A stretch of 20,094 nt of DNA from UBA1067 sp050874585 (GCA_050874585.1 JBNMKZ010000052.1:1-20094), one strand, 5' to 3'. Numbered from the stretch's first letter, positions 4,698-13,425 are shown. Notes: a model not told the origin generated them from the sequence alone. Program-made: numbers and translations.

Positions 4698-7100
4698 ATG
4701 AAACGACTTGTCGCTTTTTTGGCGTTGTCCTGTGCGTCCGTCTTCGCGGCGGACATTGTTGATGTCAAGGTTAAGATTCTTGATGGTTTTGGCGGCGATA
4801 CGGGGTCTGTCATCACGCGGTGCCAGACGAAGGTCGGCATGGTCTACGACCCCGTGACGATTTCGCGAGATGTCACTTCCCTGAAGGATTCGGGCGAATT
4901 TGAGGATATTGAGGCCGATGCCCAGCGGCTGGCGGACGGCGTGGAAGTGACATTCTACGTCAAGCGGAAGATTCGCTATCAGGCGCCGATGGTCGTCAAG
5001 GGCTGCGACTACTTCAGCGAATCGCGTGTGGCGAAGGAGTCCGAACTGAAGGACGGCTTCCTCTATGGCGAGGGAGACCTGGCGGCGGCGGCGGCGAAGG
5101 TGCGCTTGGCCTACCGAAAGAAATATTACCTCGATGCGAAGGTCGCCCCTCTCGTCACTCCGATTCCCGGGGCGGGGAACAACTGCACGGTCACCTTCTT
5201 TGTGGACGAGGGAACGCGGCAGAAGTTCCGCAATTTCGTCTTCGACGGGGCGGTTCACGCGGTTGAGAAGCCCTGGTGGGGTCCGGCGTGGTGGACACCG
5301 GGTGAAGGGTGCTTTGACGAGACGGAACTGCGCGATGCCATCAATGACTATCCCTGGTGGAATCCCGTCGGCTGGTTTACGGATACTCCGGTCACGGTTG
5401 AGCAGCAGGCCCAGTGCGTTGCGAAGTTGGAAGAAGTCTATCGCAACCATGGCTATCTGGATGTCAAGATTGACCTGCCCAAGCGCGTCGAGACCGAAGA
5501 CCCCGGGCGCGTGGACATTAGCTTCAAGGTCGAGGAAGGCCCGCGCTACCGGCTCGGCAAGACGGAAATCCGGGGCGTGACGCGCTATCCGGTCGAGGCC
5601 GTCCGCAGTCGGAGCAAACTGCCGCAGGAAGGGACCGTCGCGGGTGAGAAGGAACTCTCGGATGCCGCGCACCGCATTCAGGTGGCGGTCGGGTCGGGCG
5701 ACTCGGGCTTGGCCGACACGCATGTGGATGTGAAGTGTGTGCCGCGTGAGGATGATCCGACGATTGTTGATGTCGTCTTTGACGTGGAGGAGGGCGTTCC
5801 CGTGGTGATTGACGATGTCGTCATCCGTGGCAATGACTACACGAAGGACAAGGTGATTCGGCGGGAAATTGCCCTCGGCCCCGGCGATCGGATGTTGGCC
5901 GACCGCGCCGAGCGTAGCCAGCGGCGACTGGAAAACCTCGACTACTTCTCGCGTGTGCGCTACTATCTTGAAAGCAGTGGGCGCGGCAAGAATGAGAATG
6001 GCGAGGAATACCGCAACCTGGTCTACGAGGTCGAGGAGAAGAACACGGGTTCGTTCATGGTCGGTCTTGGTGCAAGCTCAGTCGACTCGGTCTACCTGTC
6101 GGCGGAAGTCTCGCAGTCGAACTTCGACCTGTTTGCGCCTGACAAGCTCTTCCGTGGTGCGGGGCAGAAGGGCCGCGCCTACGTCCAGTGGGGCCCGCGC
6201 ATCCAGACGTATGAGGCGAGCGTGACCGAGCCGCACCTCTTCGACCGCATGCTGGAGTTGACGGTCGAGGGGTATCGCCGCGGTCGGTGGTATGATGACT
6301 ACGACCTCTACCGCACGGGCGCGGCGGCGACGTTCAGCTACCCGGTCAAGTTCTGGCCGACGTGGGATGCGTTCGGGCGCCTTGGCATCCGCTACACGCT
6401 GGAATACGTCAACTTTGACGACATCGAGCACGGCGACTGGGTCTATGACGGCAAGACGGTGTCGCTTGACCAGGAAGACAGCCTGTACGGCGACAACTGG
6501 GAATCCGTGGTGCGTCTCTTCTGGAGTCGTGACGGGCGCGACAACTTCCGGATGCCGACGAAGGGCGGCCGTTCGCAGATCTTCGTCGACGTGACGGCGG
6601 GCGGTGACAACGAATATTGGCGCGCTGGCTTCAACCATCGCCAGTACTTCCCTGTCTGGAAGCGCTACAACCATGTCTTCATGATCGGTGTGCGGGCTGA
6701 GACGATTGACGCGATTACCGATGAGGTGCCGATTTACGACCGCATGTTCCTCGGTGGTCCGCGCACAATTCGCGGCGTCAAGTATCGCAATGTCTCGCCT
6801 TATGCCACGCGGGCGCATGACGATATGCCGTGGGGCGGCAAGACGCTCTTCTGCATGAATTTCGAGTACACGATTCCGATTGTGAAGATGCTGCGTCTCG
6901 CGGCGTTTTCGGACGTGGGTTCCGTGGGTGCCGATACCTTTGACCTCGACTTCTCCGATACATTCGCCTGGTCGGTCGGTCTTGGGTTGCGCATTGACAT
7001 TCCCATGTTCCCGATTCGCCTCGACTTCGCCACGCCCATCGAGAAGCCCGATCGGGCCGAGGAAGAGGCGTTCTCGTTCATGATTGGCTACGATTTCTAA
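4698..7100 (+). CDS. bamA: Outer membrane protein assembly factor BamA
   Basis: An 800-aa Omp85-family protein that inserts beta-barrel proteins into the outer membrane. A signal peptide (MKRLVAFLALSCASVFA, cleavage after residue 17) is followed by what read as five POTRA domains: roughly 18-95, 96-170, 172-280, 282-365 and 366-450. The third has the Trp-rich stretch common in BamA (PWWNPVGWFTD). The barrel fills the C-terminal ~350 residues. It includes the conserved GGPRTIRG motif of the L6 region and ends ...MIGYDF with the terminal aromatic typical of outer membrane proteins. No Shine-Dalgarno sequence precedes the ATG, and the AroB-like stop codon is five bases upstream. Translation could be leaderless from the promoter at 4682 or by reinitiation. 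It is followed by skp and lpxD, the classic order. Confidence 0.95.
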   Translation: MKRLVAFLALSCASVFAADIVDVKVKILDGFGGDTGSVITRCQTKVGMVYDPVTISRDVTSLKDSGEFEDIEADAQRLADGVEVTFYVKRKIRYQAPMVVKGCDYFSESRVAKESELKDGFLYGEGDLAAAAAKVRLAYRKKYYLDAKVAPLVTPIPGAGNNCTVTFFVDEGTRQKFRNFVFDGAVHAVEKPWWGPAWWTPGEGCFDETELRDAINDYPWWNPVGWFTDTPVTVEQQAQCVAKLEEVYRNHGYLDVKIDLPKRVETEDPGRVDISFKVEEGPRYRLGKTEIRGVTRYPVEAVRSRSKLPQEGTVAGEKELSDAAHRIQVAVGSGDSGLADTHVDVKCVPREDDPTIVDVVFDVEEGVPVVIDDVVIRGNDYTKDKVIRREIALGPGDRMLADRAERSQRRLENLDYFSRVRYYLESSGRGKNENGEEYRNLVYEVEEKNTGSFMVGLGASSVDSVYLSAEVSQSNFDLFAPDKLFRGAGQKGRAYVQWGPRIQTYEASVTEPHLFDRMLELTVEGYRRGRWYDDYDLYRTGAAATFSYPVKFWPTWDAFGRLGIRYTLEYVNFDDIEHGDWVYDGKTVSLDQEDSLYGDNWESVVRLFWSRDGRDNFRMPTKGGRSQIFVDVTAGGDNEYWRAGFNHRQYFPVWKRYNHVFMIGVRAETIDAITDEVPIYDRMFLGGPRTIRGVKYRNVSPYATRAHDDMPWGGKTLFCMNFEYTIPIVKMLRLAAFSDVGSVGADTFDLDFSDTFAWSVGLGLRIDIPMFPIRLDFATPIEKPDRAEEEAFSFMIGYDF

Positions 7101-7151
7101 CAATTCCAATACAATAAGCTTGAAAGCTGAGAGGGAAAGGTAAGACAGAAG

Positions 7152-7712
7152 ATGAAGAAACTGATGATGCTTGCGGTTCTTGCGGTTGCAACGGTCGCAT
7201 TCGGTGAGGTGAAGATTGGTACGGTCGATCTCGTGAAGATTGTCCGCAATCACCCGAACTACGAGCACGACAAGCGGATGCTTTCCGAGACGGAGAAGAG
7301 CCATACGAAGCGCTTGGATGCCTTGAAGGCCGACCTTGAGAAAGTCCAGCAGGAGGGTAAGGAACTTGCCGACCAGATGCGTAGCCCGATGCTGGCGGCC
7401 TCGGCCAAGGCGAAGATTGAGAAGGATCTGATGGGCATTCAGGAGAAGTTCCTCCGCGGCCAGCAGAACCTCCGTTCGGAGGCCATGCGTTCCCAGCAGG
7501 AGCTTCAGGAGCTTGAGGGCCAGTTCATGAAGGTGACCACCGACCAGATTCGCGAGAAGATTTCGACCTATGCGAAGGAGAATGGCTACGATCTGATTGT
7601 GGACTCGAATGTCGTCCCGTACGTGAACGCGTCCTTTGACGTGACGGCGGCGATTCTGAAGTCCCTTGGTGTTGACCCCGAAAAGGTGACGAAGAAAGAT
7701 GAAGTCAAGTGA
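7152..7712 (+). CDS. skp: OmpH/Skp-family periplasmic chaperone
   Basis: A 186-aa protein with a signal peptide (MKKLMMLAVLAVATVAFG, residues 1-18) followed by the OmpH domain. KIGTVDLVKIVRNHPNYEHD opens the body domain, a long charged helical hairpin occupies about residues 45-130, and EKISTYAKENGYDLIVDSN closes the fold. Skp trimers hold unfolded outer membrane proteins in the periplasm and deliver them to BamA. The placement directly after bamA and before lpxD matches the conserved cluster. A 51-bp gap precedes it, holding a possible -10 (TACAAT at 7111-7116) without a clear -35, so separate transcription is possible. The gene overlaps lpxD by 14 bp. Confidence 0.9.
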   Translation: MKKLMMLAVLAVATVAFGEVKIGTVDLVKIVRNHPNYEHDKRMLSETEKSHTKRLDALKADLEKVQQEGKELADQMRSPMLAASAKAKIEKDLMGIQEKFLRGQQNLRSEAMRSQQELQELEGQFMKVTTDQIREKISTYAKENGYDLIVDSNVVPYVNASFDVTAAILKSLGVDPEKVTKKDEVK

Positions 7713-8721
7713 GTTGGCGAAAATCCTCGGGGGTAGCCTCGAAGGAGCGGATGTTGAGTTGAGCGCCTGCGGCGGCCTTGAGGAGGCGCGCCCGGGCGAC
7801 TTGAGCTTCTGCAAGGATCCGAAGCACGTGAAACTCGTCCAGGCGACGAAGGCGAGCGCAGTTTTGCTTCCGCCGGATTGGGATCGTGGTGCGCCGTGCT
7901 CCATCATCCGCGTGAGCGACCCCAATCACGCCTGCATGGCGGCGGCGAAACTGTTTGCGCCGCCCGAACCCGCCCGTGCGCCGGGCGTCCACCCGACGGC
8001 GATTGTCGATGCCTCGGTCAAGCTGGGGGCGAATGTCCACGTGGGGGCGTTCACCGTCATTGAGAAGGGGGCCGAAATTGGCGAGGGCGCGGTTATCGAG
8101 GCCCAGGTCTTTATTGGCGAGGGCTGCAAGGTCGGTGCGGGAACGCACATCTACCCGCAGGTGACGCTTCGCGAGGGAACGATTGTCGGCCGCTCGTGCA
8201 TCATCCATTGCGGCGTTCGCCTTGGTGGTGACGGCTACGGCTTCAACAATGGTCGCCGCCCGGATGGCAGTGTCTTCATTGAGAAGATTCCGCAGTTGGG
8301 CATCGTCGAGATTGGCGATGGCGTTGAAATCGGCTCCAACACGACGATTGACCGTGCGCGCATCGGGCGGACTTACATCGGCCCGATGACGAAGATTGAC
8401 AACCTTGTGCAGATTGGGCACAATGTGAAGGTCAAGGGCTATTCGGGACTGATTGCCCAGTCGGGCGTCGCAGGTTCGACGGAGATTGGGTACGGGTGCC
8501 TCATTTGGGCGCAGGCTGGCGTTTCGGGCCATATCAAGGTCGCGGACGGTGTTCAGGTCGGCCCGCAGGCCGGTGTTTCGCAGACGCTCGATGGTTCCGT
8601 CAAGTATGTCCTTGGTGCGCCGGCAGAGAGCATGAAGGACTTCGGCGGACGGGTGCTCCTGCCGAAGATGGTGGCGAAGCTTCGTGCGGAAGTCAAGGAA
8701 CTCAAGGCGAAGATTGGTTGA
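7699..8721 (+). CDS. lpxD: UDP-3-O-(3-hydroxyacyl)glucosamine N-acyltransferase LpxD
   Basis: A 340-aa acyltransferase, the usual LpxD length. It adds the second 3-hydroxyacyl chain (from acyl-ACP) to UDP-3-O-acylglucosamine in lipid A synthesis in the cytoplasm. The N-terminal ~95 residues form the uridine-binding domain (SELAKILGGSLEG...ACGGLEEARPGDLSF). Then come the left-handed beta-helix hexapeptide repeats, with IDRARIGRTYIGPMTKIDN and VQIGHN. His241 (QIGHNV) and His278 (VSGHI) correspond to the conserved His239 and His276 of E. coli LpxD. A C-terminal helix (about 318-340) closes the protein. The start lies inside the skp end (14-bp overlap), which suggests coupled translation. Confidence 0.95.
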   Translation: MKSSELAKILGGSLEGADVELSACGGLEEARPGDLSFCKDPKHVKLVQATKASAVLLPPDWDRGAPCSIIRVSDPNHACMAAAKLFAPPEPARAPGVHPTAIVDASVKLGANVHVGAFTVIEKGAEIGEGAVIEAQVFIGEGCKVGAGTHIYPQVTLREGTIVGRSCIIHCGVRLGGDGYGFNNGRRPDGSVFIEKIPQLGIVEIGDGVEIGSNTTIDRARIGRTYIGPMTKIDNLVQIGHNVKVKGYSGLIAQSGVAGSTEIGYGCLIWAQAGVSGHIKVADGVQVGPQAGVSQTLDGSVKYVLGAPAESMKDFGGRVLLPKMVAKLRAEVKELKAKIG

Positions 8722-8734
8722 GGATTCAGAGGCC

Positions 8735-9223
8735 ATGTCGGAGAAAATAGCGGTTTATCCGGGCACATTTGATCCGATGACGAAGGGACACTTCGACCTC
8801 ATCGTTCGTGCGTCAACGCTTTACGATCGTCTGATTGTCGCCGTTGCGGCGACCAGCACGAAAGCGGGGGCGATGTTCCCCGGCGAGGAGCGGCTCGCGA
8901 TGATTCGTGAGGATGTTGAGCGGGCGGGGTTGACGAATGTGACCGTCAAGGTTCTGGACACGCTGTTGGTGGACTTCTGCCGCCGAGAAGGGGCGCGCGT
9001 CGTGATTCGCGGCGTTCGGGTCTACAGCGACTTCGAGTATGAGTTTCAGATGGCCTTGACCAATCGGCGGATGGCCCCCGAGATTGAGACGCTCTTCATG
9101 ATGCCAAGCGAGAACCTGTCCTATGTGACGGCTTCGACCGTGCGTGAAATCGCCCGGTATGGCGGCGATACGGCGCCTTTTGTGACGGAAGCCGTCCAGA
9201 AGCGTCTCGCGGCGAGGAAGTGA
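8735..9223 (+). CDS. coaD: Phosphopantetheine adenylyltransferase
   Basis: A 162-aa enzyme of normal CoaD length. It transfers AMP from ATP to 4'-phosphopantetheine, making dephospho-CoA, the fourth step of CoA synthesis. The start MSEKIAVYPGTFDPMTKGH has the nucleotidyltransferase TxGH motif (Thr16-His19). VVIRGVRVYSDFEYE and the ASTVREIA stretch (the usual SSTxxR region) are also present. An in-frame ATG at 8684 would add 17 basic residues lying inside lpxD and not matching the family, so 8735 was chosen. It lies 13 bp after lpxD and 9 bp before murJ, in the same likely transcript. Confidence 0.95.
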   Translation: MSEKIAVYPGTFDPMTKGHFDLIVRASTLYDRLIVAVAATSTKAGAMFPGEERLAMIREDVERAGLTNVTVKVLDTLLVDFCRREGARVVIRGVRVYSDFEYEFQMALTNRRMAPEIETLFMMPSENLSYVTASTVREIARYGGDTAPFVTEAVQKRLAARK

Positions 9224-9232
9224 GCGATTCCC

Positions 9233-10795
9233 GTGGCGAAGGGGATTCTTGGCAACGCCTTTATCGTCGGGTCCTTGACGGCCTTGAGCCGCGTCCTTGG
9301 GCTTGTGCGGGAAATGTTGCAGTCCCGCCTGATTGGTGCGGGAGTTGAACAGTCGGCCTTTACCCTCGCCTTCGCCATTCCGAACATGATGCGCAAGCTC
9401 TTCGGGGAGGGGGCTTTGACGGCGGCGTTTGTGCCCATCTTCCGAGGCGAGGTCGAGGCGGTGGGCCTTGCACGGGCCGGGCGGCTTGCGCGGGCCGTCA
9501 TGACGACGGTGTTCGTTGCCTTGCTGGCGCTTGTTGCACTCTCCTGCGGTGCCTTGGGGCTGTGGAGTCATTTTGCCAATCTGGGGCCTCGTGCGGAGCT
9601 GATTGTTTCGCTCGTTGAGATTCTGCTTCCCTACATGCTTTTTATCTGCGGCGCGGCGTTTGGGATGGGGGTCCTCAACACATTGGGACGCTTCAAGGCC
9701 GCCGGATTCATGCCGGCCTTGCTCAATGTCCTGTGGATTGCCACATTGGCTGTTCTGCTGTTCATTCCCGGGTTGACGCCCCGCGAGCGGGTGAAAGTCG
9801 TCGCCTGGTCCATCCTCGCGGCGGGGGCGGTTCAGATGGCATTCATGTTCGTCTGTATGCATCGGGCAGGTGTGCGTCCTTTTCTCACATTTGTCGGGTG
9901 GCGCGATGAGAAGACGAGGCTTGTGTGGCGCAACCTTGGAATTGCCGCGTTCGGGGCGGGAGCCATACAGGTCAACTACATGCTGGACCAGGTCTTGGCG
10001 CAGTGGGCGAGCCCTTGGGCGGCGGGCGTCATCGGCTATGCCGAGCGGCTGATGGACCTGCCGCTGGGTGTCATCGGCGTGGCCTTCGGCACGGTTCTCC
10101 TGCCGACATTCGCCGGCTTCTTTGCGCGGCAGGATGTAGCCGGTGCACGCCAGGCGCTGGTCTCGTCCGTGACTTCGCTTCTGTTCGTGATGATTCCGGC
10201 GGCCGTCGGGCTCTGCATCCTTGCCCCCGAGGTCACGCGTGTCATCTATGAGGGTGGCGACTTTGATGCACAGGCGACGGTGCGCGTGTCCCGTGCACTG
10301 GCGGTTTATGCGGTGGGGCTTGGCTTCTTCGGCTTTCAGAAGTCGATGGTGCCGTGGTTTCAGGCCCAGAATGACATGAAGACGCCGCTTCGCGTCTCGG
10401 TGATGACGGTCTGTCTGAATGCCGCGCTGAACATCTTGGCCGTCTTCCTTCTGCCGGTTGAATGGCGGCATGTGGGACTTGCCGTCTCGACCGTTCTTTG
10501 CGCGGCGGGGGGATGCCTACTGCTGCTAATCTTCGCCCGGCGGAAGAACGGAAGCCTTGGCCTTTGGTCGGGCGCGGCACTGCCCGTTGCCAAGATGCTT
10601 CTTGCCGCCCTGGTGATGGGGGGCGCGGTGTTCGGTGCGCGGCCCTTCTTGGCGCGCATGAACGCCATTCTCTCGTTGGCGGTTCTCATCGGCCTTGGTG
10701 GAGTCGTCTATTTCCTCATTTCTGCCGCGCTGCATCGGGGGCACCTGCGGGCATTTCTGCGTCGGACGCGGCCGGGAAGGCGGGTGGCGGCATGA
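9233..10795 (+). CDS. murJ: Lipid II flippase MurJ
   Basis: A 520-aa polytopic membrane protein of the MOP/MVF superfamily that flips lipid II across the inner membrane for peptidoglycan synthesis. The opening GNAFIVGSLTALSRVLGLVR and the following IPNMMRKLFGEGALTAAFVP are hallmark MurJ segments. About 14 hydrophobic helices follow, with charged residues kept in the first helices. The start is GTG at 9233; the first residues (MAKGILGN) fit the family and no ATG nearby fits better. The ribosome site is weak (GAGGAAG about 13 bases up). The stop overlaps the next start as ATGA. It follows coaD by 9 bp. Confidence 0.95.
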   Translation: MAKGILGNAFIVGSLTALSRVLGLVREMLQSRLIGAGVEQSAFTLAFAIPNMMRKLFGEGALTAAFVPIFRGEVEAVGLARAGRLARAVMTTVFVALLALVALSCGALGLWSHFANLGPRAELIVSLVEILLPYMLFICGAAFGMGVLNTLGRFKAAGFMPALLNVLWIATLAVLLFIPGLTPRERVKVVAWSILAAGAVQMAFMFVCMHRAGVRPFLTFVGWRDEKTRLVWRNLGIAAFGAGAIQVNYMLDQVLAQWASPWAAGVIGYAERLMDLPLGVIGVAFGTVLLPTFAGFFARQDVAGARQALVSSVTSLLFVMIPAAVGLCILAPEVTRVIYEGGDFDAQATVRVSRALAVYAVGLGFFGFQKSMVPWFQAQNDMKTPLRVSVMTVCLNAALNILAVFLLPVEWRHVGLAVSTVLCAAGGCLLLLIFARRKNGSLGLWSGAALPVAKMLLAALVMGGAVFGARPFLARMNAILSLAVLIGLGGVVYFLISAALHRGHLRAFLRRTRPGRRVAA

Positions 10796-11319
10796 ACGCT
10801 CAGCAGGTGATGATGGATTCCCGGCTTCTCCATGTGCGGGAATTGCGGGCGGAAGTTGCGCGTCTGAAGGAGGAGAATCACCGGCTCAAGACGGAGAGCG
10901 AGTCGCTGTCGCGGCACTTTGACCTCGCCATTCTGGCGGCGGAAGACTTGCGGACGCTGCCGCCCGACGGACGATTCATCATCGTCGACGGCTGGAATCT
11001 CATCCTGGGCGCCAATCGGGAGGCACCGAATCCAACGGCTCTCATGGAGCGTGTGCGCGGGTATCTCGCGGCGAATCCGCAGGATTTCGTCTGGATTGTC
11101 TTTGACGGTGCAAAGGAGAATGCGCGTGTTGAGGGGCGGATGCGCCTTTCGTATACGGGCGGGACGGGCCTGCATCGTGCCGACCGGTTTATCTGTGATT
11201 TTCTGCGAATGGCGCGGTTTCGCGGCGAATTGTCGCGCATTTCCGTCAAGACGAGCGACAAGGATTTTGCACGGGAAGTCGTCCGCCTTGGGGCGACGAC
11301 CGAGACGTGTCACTTCTGA
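10792..11319 (+). CDS. NYN/YacP-like ribonuclease-fold protein with N-terminal coiled coil
   Basis: A 175-aa protein. Residues about 8-50 (RELRAEVARLKEENHRLKTE...) form a heptad-patterned coiled coil. Residues about 60-175 resemble the NYN/PIN-like nuclease fold of YacP (Rae1). FIIVDGWNLIL, WIVFDGAKE, HRADRFICDF and SVKTSDKDFAREVVRLGA supply the spaced acidic residues expected of the metal site. YacP/Rae1 in Bacillus cleaves mRNA on the ribosome; the same activity here is only inference. The coiled coil probably drives dimerisation and is not usual in plain YacP proteins. The start was placed at the ATG overlapping the murJ stop (ATGA). The frame is open further upstream but runs within murJ. 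Confidence 0.75.
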   Translation: MNAQQVMMDSRLLHVRELRAEVARLKEENHRLKTESESLSRHFDLAILAAEDLRTLPPDGRFIIVDGWNLILGANREAPNPTALMERVRGYLAANPQDFVWIVFDGAKENARVEGRMRLSYTGGTGLHRADRFICDFLRMARFRGELSRISVKTSDKDFAREVVRLGATTETCHF

Positions 11320-11336
11320 CTGGGAGGCAAGGGAAA

Positions 11337-11930
11337 ATGAGAAAAGCAGTTTCATTGGGTGTTGTGCTCGTTCTTCTGATGGGGGGCTGTCAGTATGCGG
11401 GCGAGCCTATGGGACGACAGGTTGACGGGTCGAGGCCCCTGTCGGTTGCGGGCTATGTCGAGATTCTGCAGAAGGCTGCGCAGGTCAAGCCCAGCCCGGA
11501 CGATCCATTCTATCCCGAGACGATGGAATTGTCCGCTGAATCGACTTCCTTTTACTCCCTGAGAAAGTTTGAAGTTGTCTACCAAGATTCGCGCTTTGTG
11601 AGTTTTAGGGCGGATACAGAGGATTATTACGGGGGAAATGGCAATCACCATGTGGTGACGGTCGGGACGATTGAACGGGGTAGTGGACGGATTCTCGGGA
11701 TTCTTGACTTTGTGCCCCGTCACCAGTGGCCGGCACTGGAGCGTCGACTGCACGAGGAGGCCATCCGCAAACTGGGAGGTGCCGAGAATCTGCAGGGTGA
11801 GGTTCGGGTGAGCGAGAACTTCTACTTTGCGAAAGACGGGCTACACTTCTTCTACAATCCTTATGAGATTGCCTGTGGCGCGGCGGGTTGTATCGAAGTT
11901 GTGGTCGACCCCGCGACGATCGAACGCTGA
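11337..11930 (+). CDS. Lipoprotein with DUF3298-like domain
   Basis: A 197-aa protein with a lipoprotein signal: MRKAVSLGVVLVLLMGGC, lipobox LMGGC with Cys18 as the lipid-bearing residue. The C-terminal region (about residues 105-192, with RHQWPALERRLHEEAIRKL, then FAKDGLHFFYNPYEIACGAA and GCIEVVVD) fits DUF3298, the domain found at the C-terminus of RsiV and in PdaC-like proteins. In RsiV it binds lysozyme; any ligand here is unknown. GGGAGG (11322-11327) lies nine bases before the chosen ATG at 11337. An upstream ATG at 11307 lies inside the NYN gene and would spoil the signal peptide. It is the last gene of the recN-started series. Confidence 0.8.
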   Translation: MRKAVSLGVVLVLLMGGCQYAGEPMGRQVDGSRPLSVAGYVEILQKAAQVKPSPDDPFYPETMELSAESTSFYSLRKFEVVYQDSRFVSFRADTEDYYGGNGNHHVVTVGTIERGSGRILGILDFVPRHQWPALERRLHEEAIRKLGGAENLQGEVRVSENFYFAKDGLHFFYNPYEIACGAAGCIEVVVDPATIER

Positions 11931-12057
11931 AGATGCTTGCCTGTCGGCGGCTCACTCTCAGGTGCCGGGTTGTGCTACATAGAGGATGAGGCCGGACGGA
12001 CGGCGCGGCAAAACGGCGAGGGACGGCTCCTGAGCAAGCCCCCGAGCGGGCGGTTTA

Positions 12058-12066
12058 TGGTATAAT
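12058..12066 (+). promoter_or_regulatory. Extended -10 promoter with near-leaderless start
   Basis: TGGTATAAT combines a TGn motif with a perfect -10 hexamer (12061-12066). The region 17 bases upstream (GC-rich, overlapping GCCCCCGAGCGGGC) has no -35. The ATG at 12077 is only 11 bases after the hexamer, predicting a 5' leader of about 3-5 bases. No Shine-Dalgarno sequence fits in CTCCCACT. Confidence 0.65.
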
Positions 12067-12076
12067 ATCTCCCACT

Positions 12077-13399
12077 ATGAACAGTCTCGCGAAGAAGTTG
12101 AACGAAACCCTCGGCGATGCCGTGGATTTTCTCTCACCCGTTGGCCGTCGGATGTTCTTTCCCTATGGCGGTATTCTTGGTCAGGGAGCGGAAGCCAAGA
12201 AGTGCGAAATCAACGCAACGATTGGCATGGCGTTTGAGGAAGATGGTACGCCGCTCGTCATGGATTGCTTCAACAAGAACACGGCGCTCGGCAAGAAGGC
12301 CTTCCTTTATGCGGGCAGTTTTGGGTTGCCGAAACTGCGCGAACTCTGGCGCGAGATGGAGATTAAGAAGAATCCTTCGCTCAAGGGCGTCAAGTTCTCC
12401 AATCCGGTTGTCACGAACGCCTTGACGCACGGTCTGCGCATTGCCGCGGAGCTTTTTGCCGCGCCCGAGGACGAACTGGTTGTTCCAGATCTCTTTTGGG
12501 ACAACTACGAGCTGATTTTCGGTGAGGCCGCCGGGTGCGGGATTAGGACGTTCAACACCTTCAAGAAGGGTGCGTTTGACGCGGCCGCGATGAAGCAGGC
12601 CCTGCTGGCCCCTGCCAAGGGAAAGAAGATTCTGATTCTCAACTTCCCGAACAATCCGACCGGCTATACGGCAACCATAGAGGATGCGAAGAAGATTGTG
12701 GCGGCCGTCAAGTCCGTCGCCCGCAAGGGAACGAAAGTCGTCGTCGTCCTTGATGATGCCTACTTCGGCCTCGTCTATGAGAAGGGCATCCATGAGGAGT
12801 CGCTTTTCGCCGAATTTGCCGCGCTCGACAAGAACGTGCTGGCCGTGAAGCTGGACGGCACGACGAAGGAGGACTATGTGTGGGGCCTCCGCGTCGGTTT
12901 CATCACCTTTGCGTTCAAGGGCGCGACGGACGACCAGTTGAAGGCCCTTGAGGCGAAAGCGGCAGGTGACGTGCGCAGTTGCATCTCGAATGCGTCCTCC
13001 ATCGGTCAGCACATGGCGATTGCCGCCTATTCCGACCCCGGCTATGCGAAGCAGAAACGCGAGAAGTATACCGTCTTGCGCAAGCGTTACATGGAAATCC
13101 GCCGCATCCTGAAGAAGCACCCCGAGTATGCGGACTTCTTTGAGGTCATGCCGTTCAATAGTGGCTACTTCATGTGCGTCAAGCCGATTGGCGCGGAGGC
13201 GGAGGCTGTGCGCCGTCGTCTTATTGAGGAGTATTCGACGGGTACGATTGTGCTCTCGGGCCTGATTCGCCTCGCCTTCTCGACGATTCCGAAGGAGAAG
13301 CTCGACACACTCTTCGAGAATGTGGCGAACGCCATTGCGGATTTGCTGCCGGTTGAGGAGTGCTGCTGCTGTGAGTGCTCCCACAAGGCGGCTAAGTAG
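12077..13399 (+). CDS. PLP-dependent class I/II aminotransferase
   Basis: A 440-aa fold-type I aminotransferase. NFPNNPTGYTATIEDAKK carries the NPTG motif, VVVVLDDAYFGLVYE the cofactor-ring Asp and Tyr, and DGTTKEDYVWGLRVG the Schiff-base lysine. Lys264 and Arg272 have the same eight-residue spacing as Lys258 and Arg266 of aspartate aminotransferase. The substrate cannot be told from sequence; an aromatic or acidic amino acid is possible given tyrA nearby. The C-terminus ends in a cysteine cluster (EECCCCECSHKAAK), not part of the family fold and possibly metal-binding. It is translated from a near-leaderless start with its own promoter. The following gene begins 26 bp later. Confidence 0.85.
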   Translation: MNSLAKKLNETLGDAVDFLSPVGRRMFFPYGGILGQGAEAKKCEINATIGMAFEEDGTPLVMDCFNKNTALGKKAFLYAGSFGLPKLRELWREMEIKKNPSLKGVKFSNPVVTNALTHGLRIAAELFAAPEDELVVPDLFWDNYELIFGEAAGCGIRTFNTFKKGAFDAAAMKQALLAPAKGKKILILNFPNNPTGYTATIEDAKKIVAAVKSVARKGTKVVVVLDDAYFGLVYEKGIHEESLFAEFAALDKNVLAVKLDGTTKEDYVWGLRVGFITFAFKGATDDQLKALEAKAAGDVRSCISNASSIGQHMAIAAYSDPGYAKQKREKYTVLRKRYMEIRRILKKHPEYADFFEVMPFNSGYFMCVKPIGAEAEAVRRRLIEEYSTGTIVLSGLIRLAFSTIPKEKLDTLFENVANAIADLLPVEECCCCECSHKAAK

Positions 13400-13425
13400 G
13401 TAAACCAAAGGAAAGGGAAGAGAAT

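Noticed and set aside
5230..5400. Trp-rich insertion in BamA as a novelty
   Set aside because: A Trp-rich WW..WFT segment is common in the third POTRA domain of BamA proteins, so it is an ordinary family feature.
6078..7925. 615-codon minus-strand frame across bamA, skp and lpxD
   Set aside because: It is antisense to three genes of certain identity, and its composition is shadow-like.
11931..12057. Small gene or structured RNA between the lipoprotein and aminotransferase genes
   Set aside because: Only an 18-codon frame without a ribosome site and weak G+C-rich stems were found.
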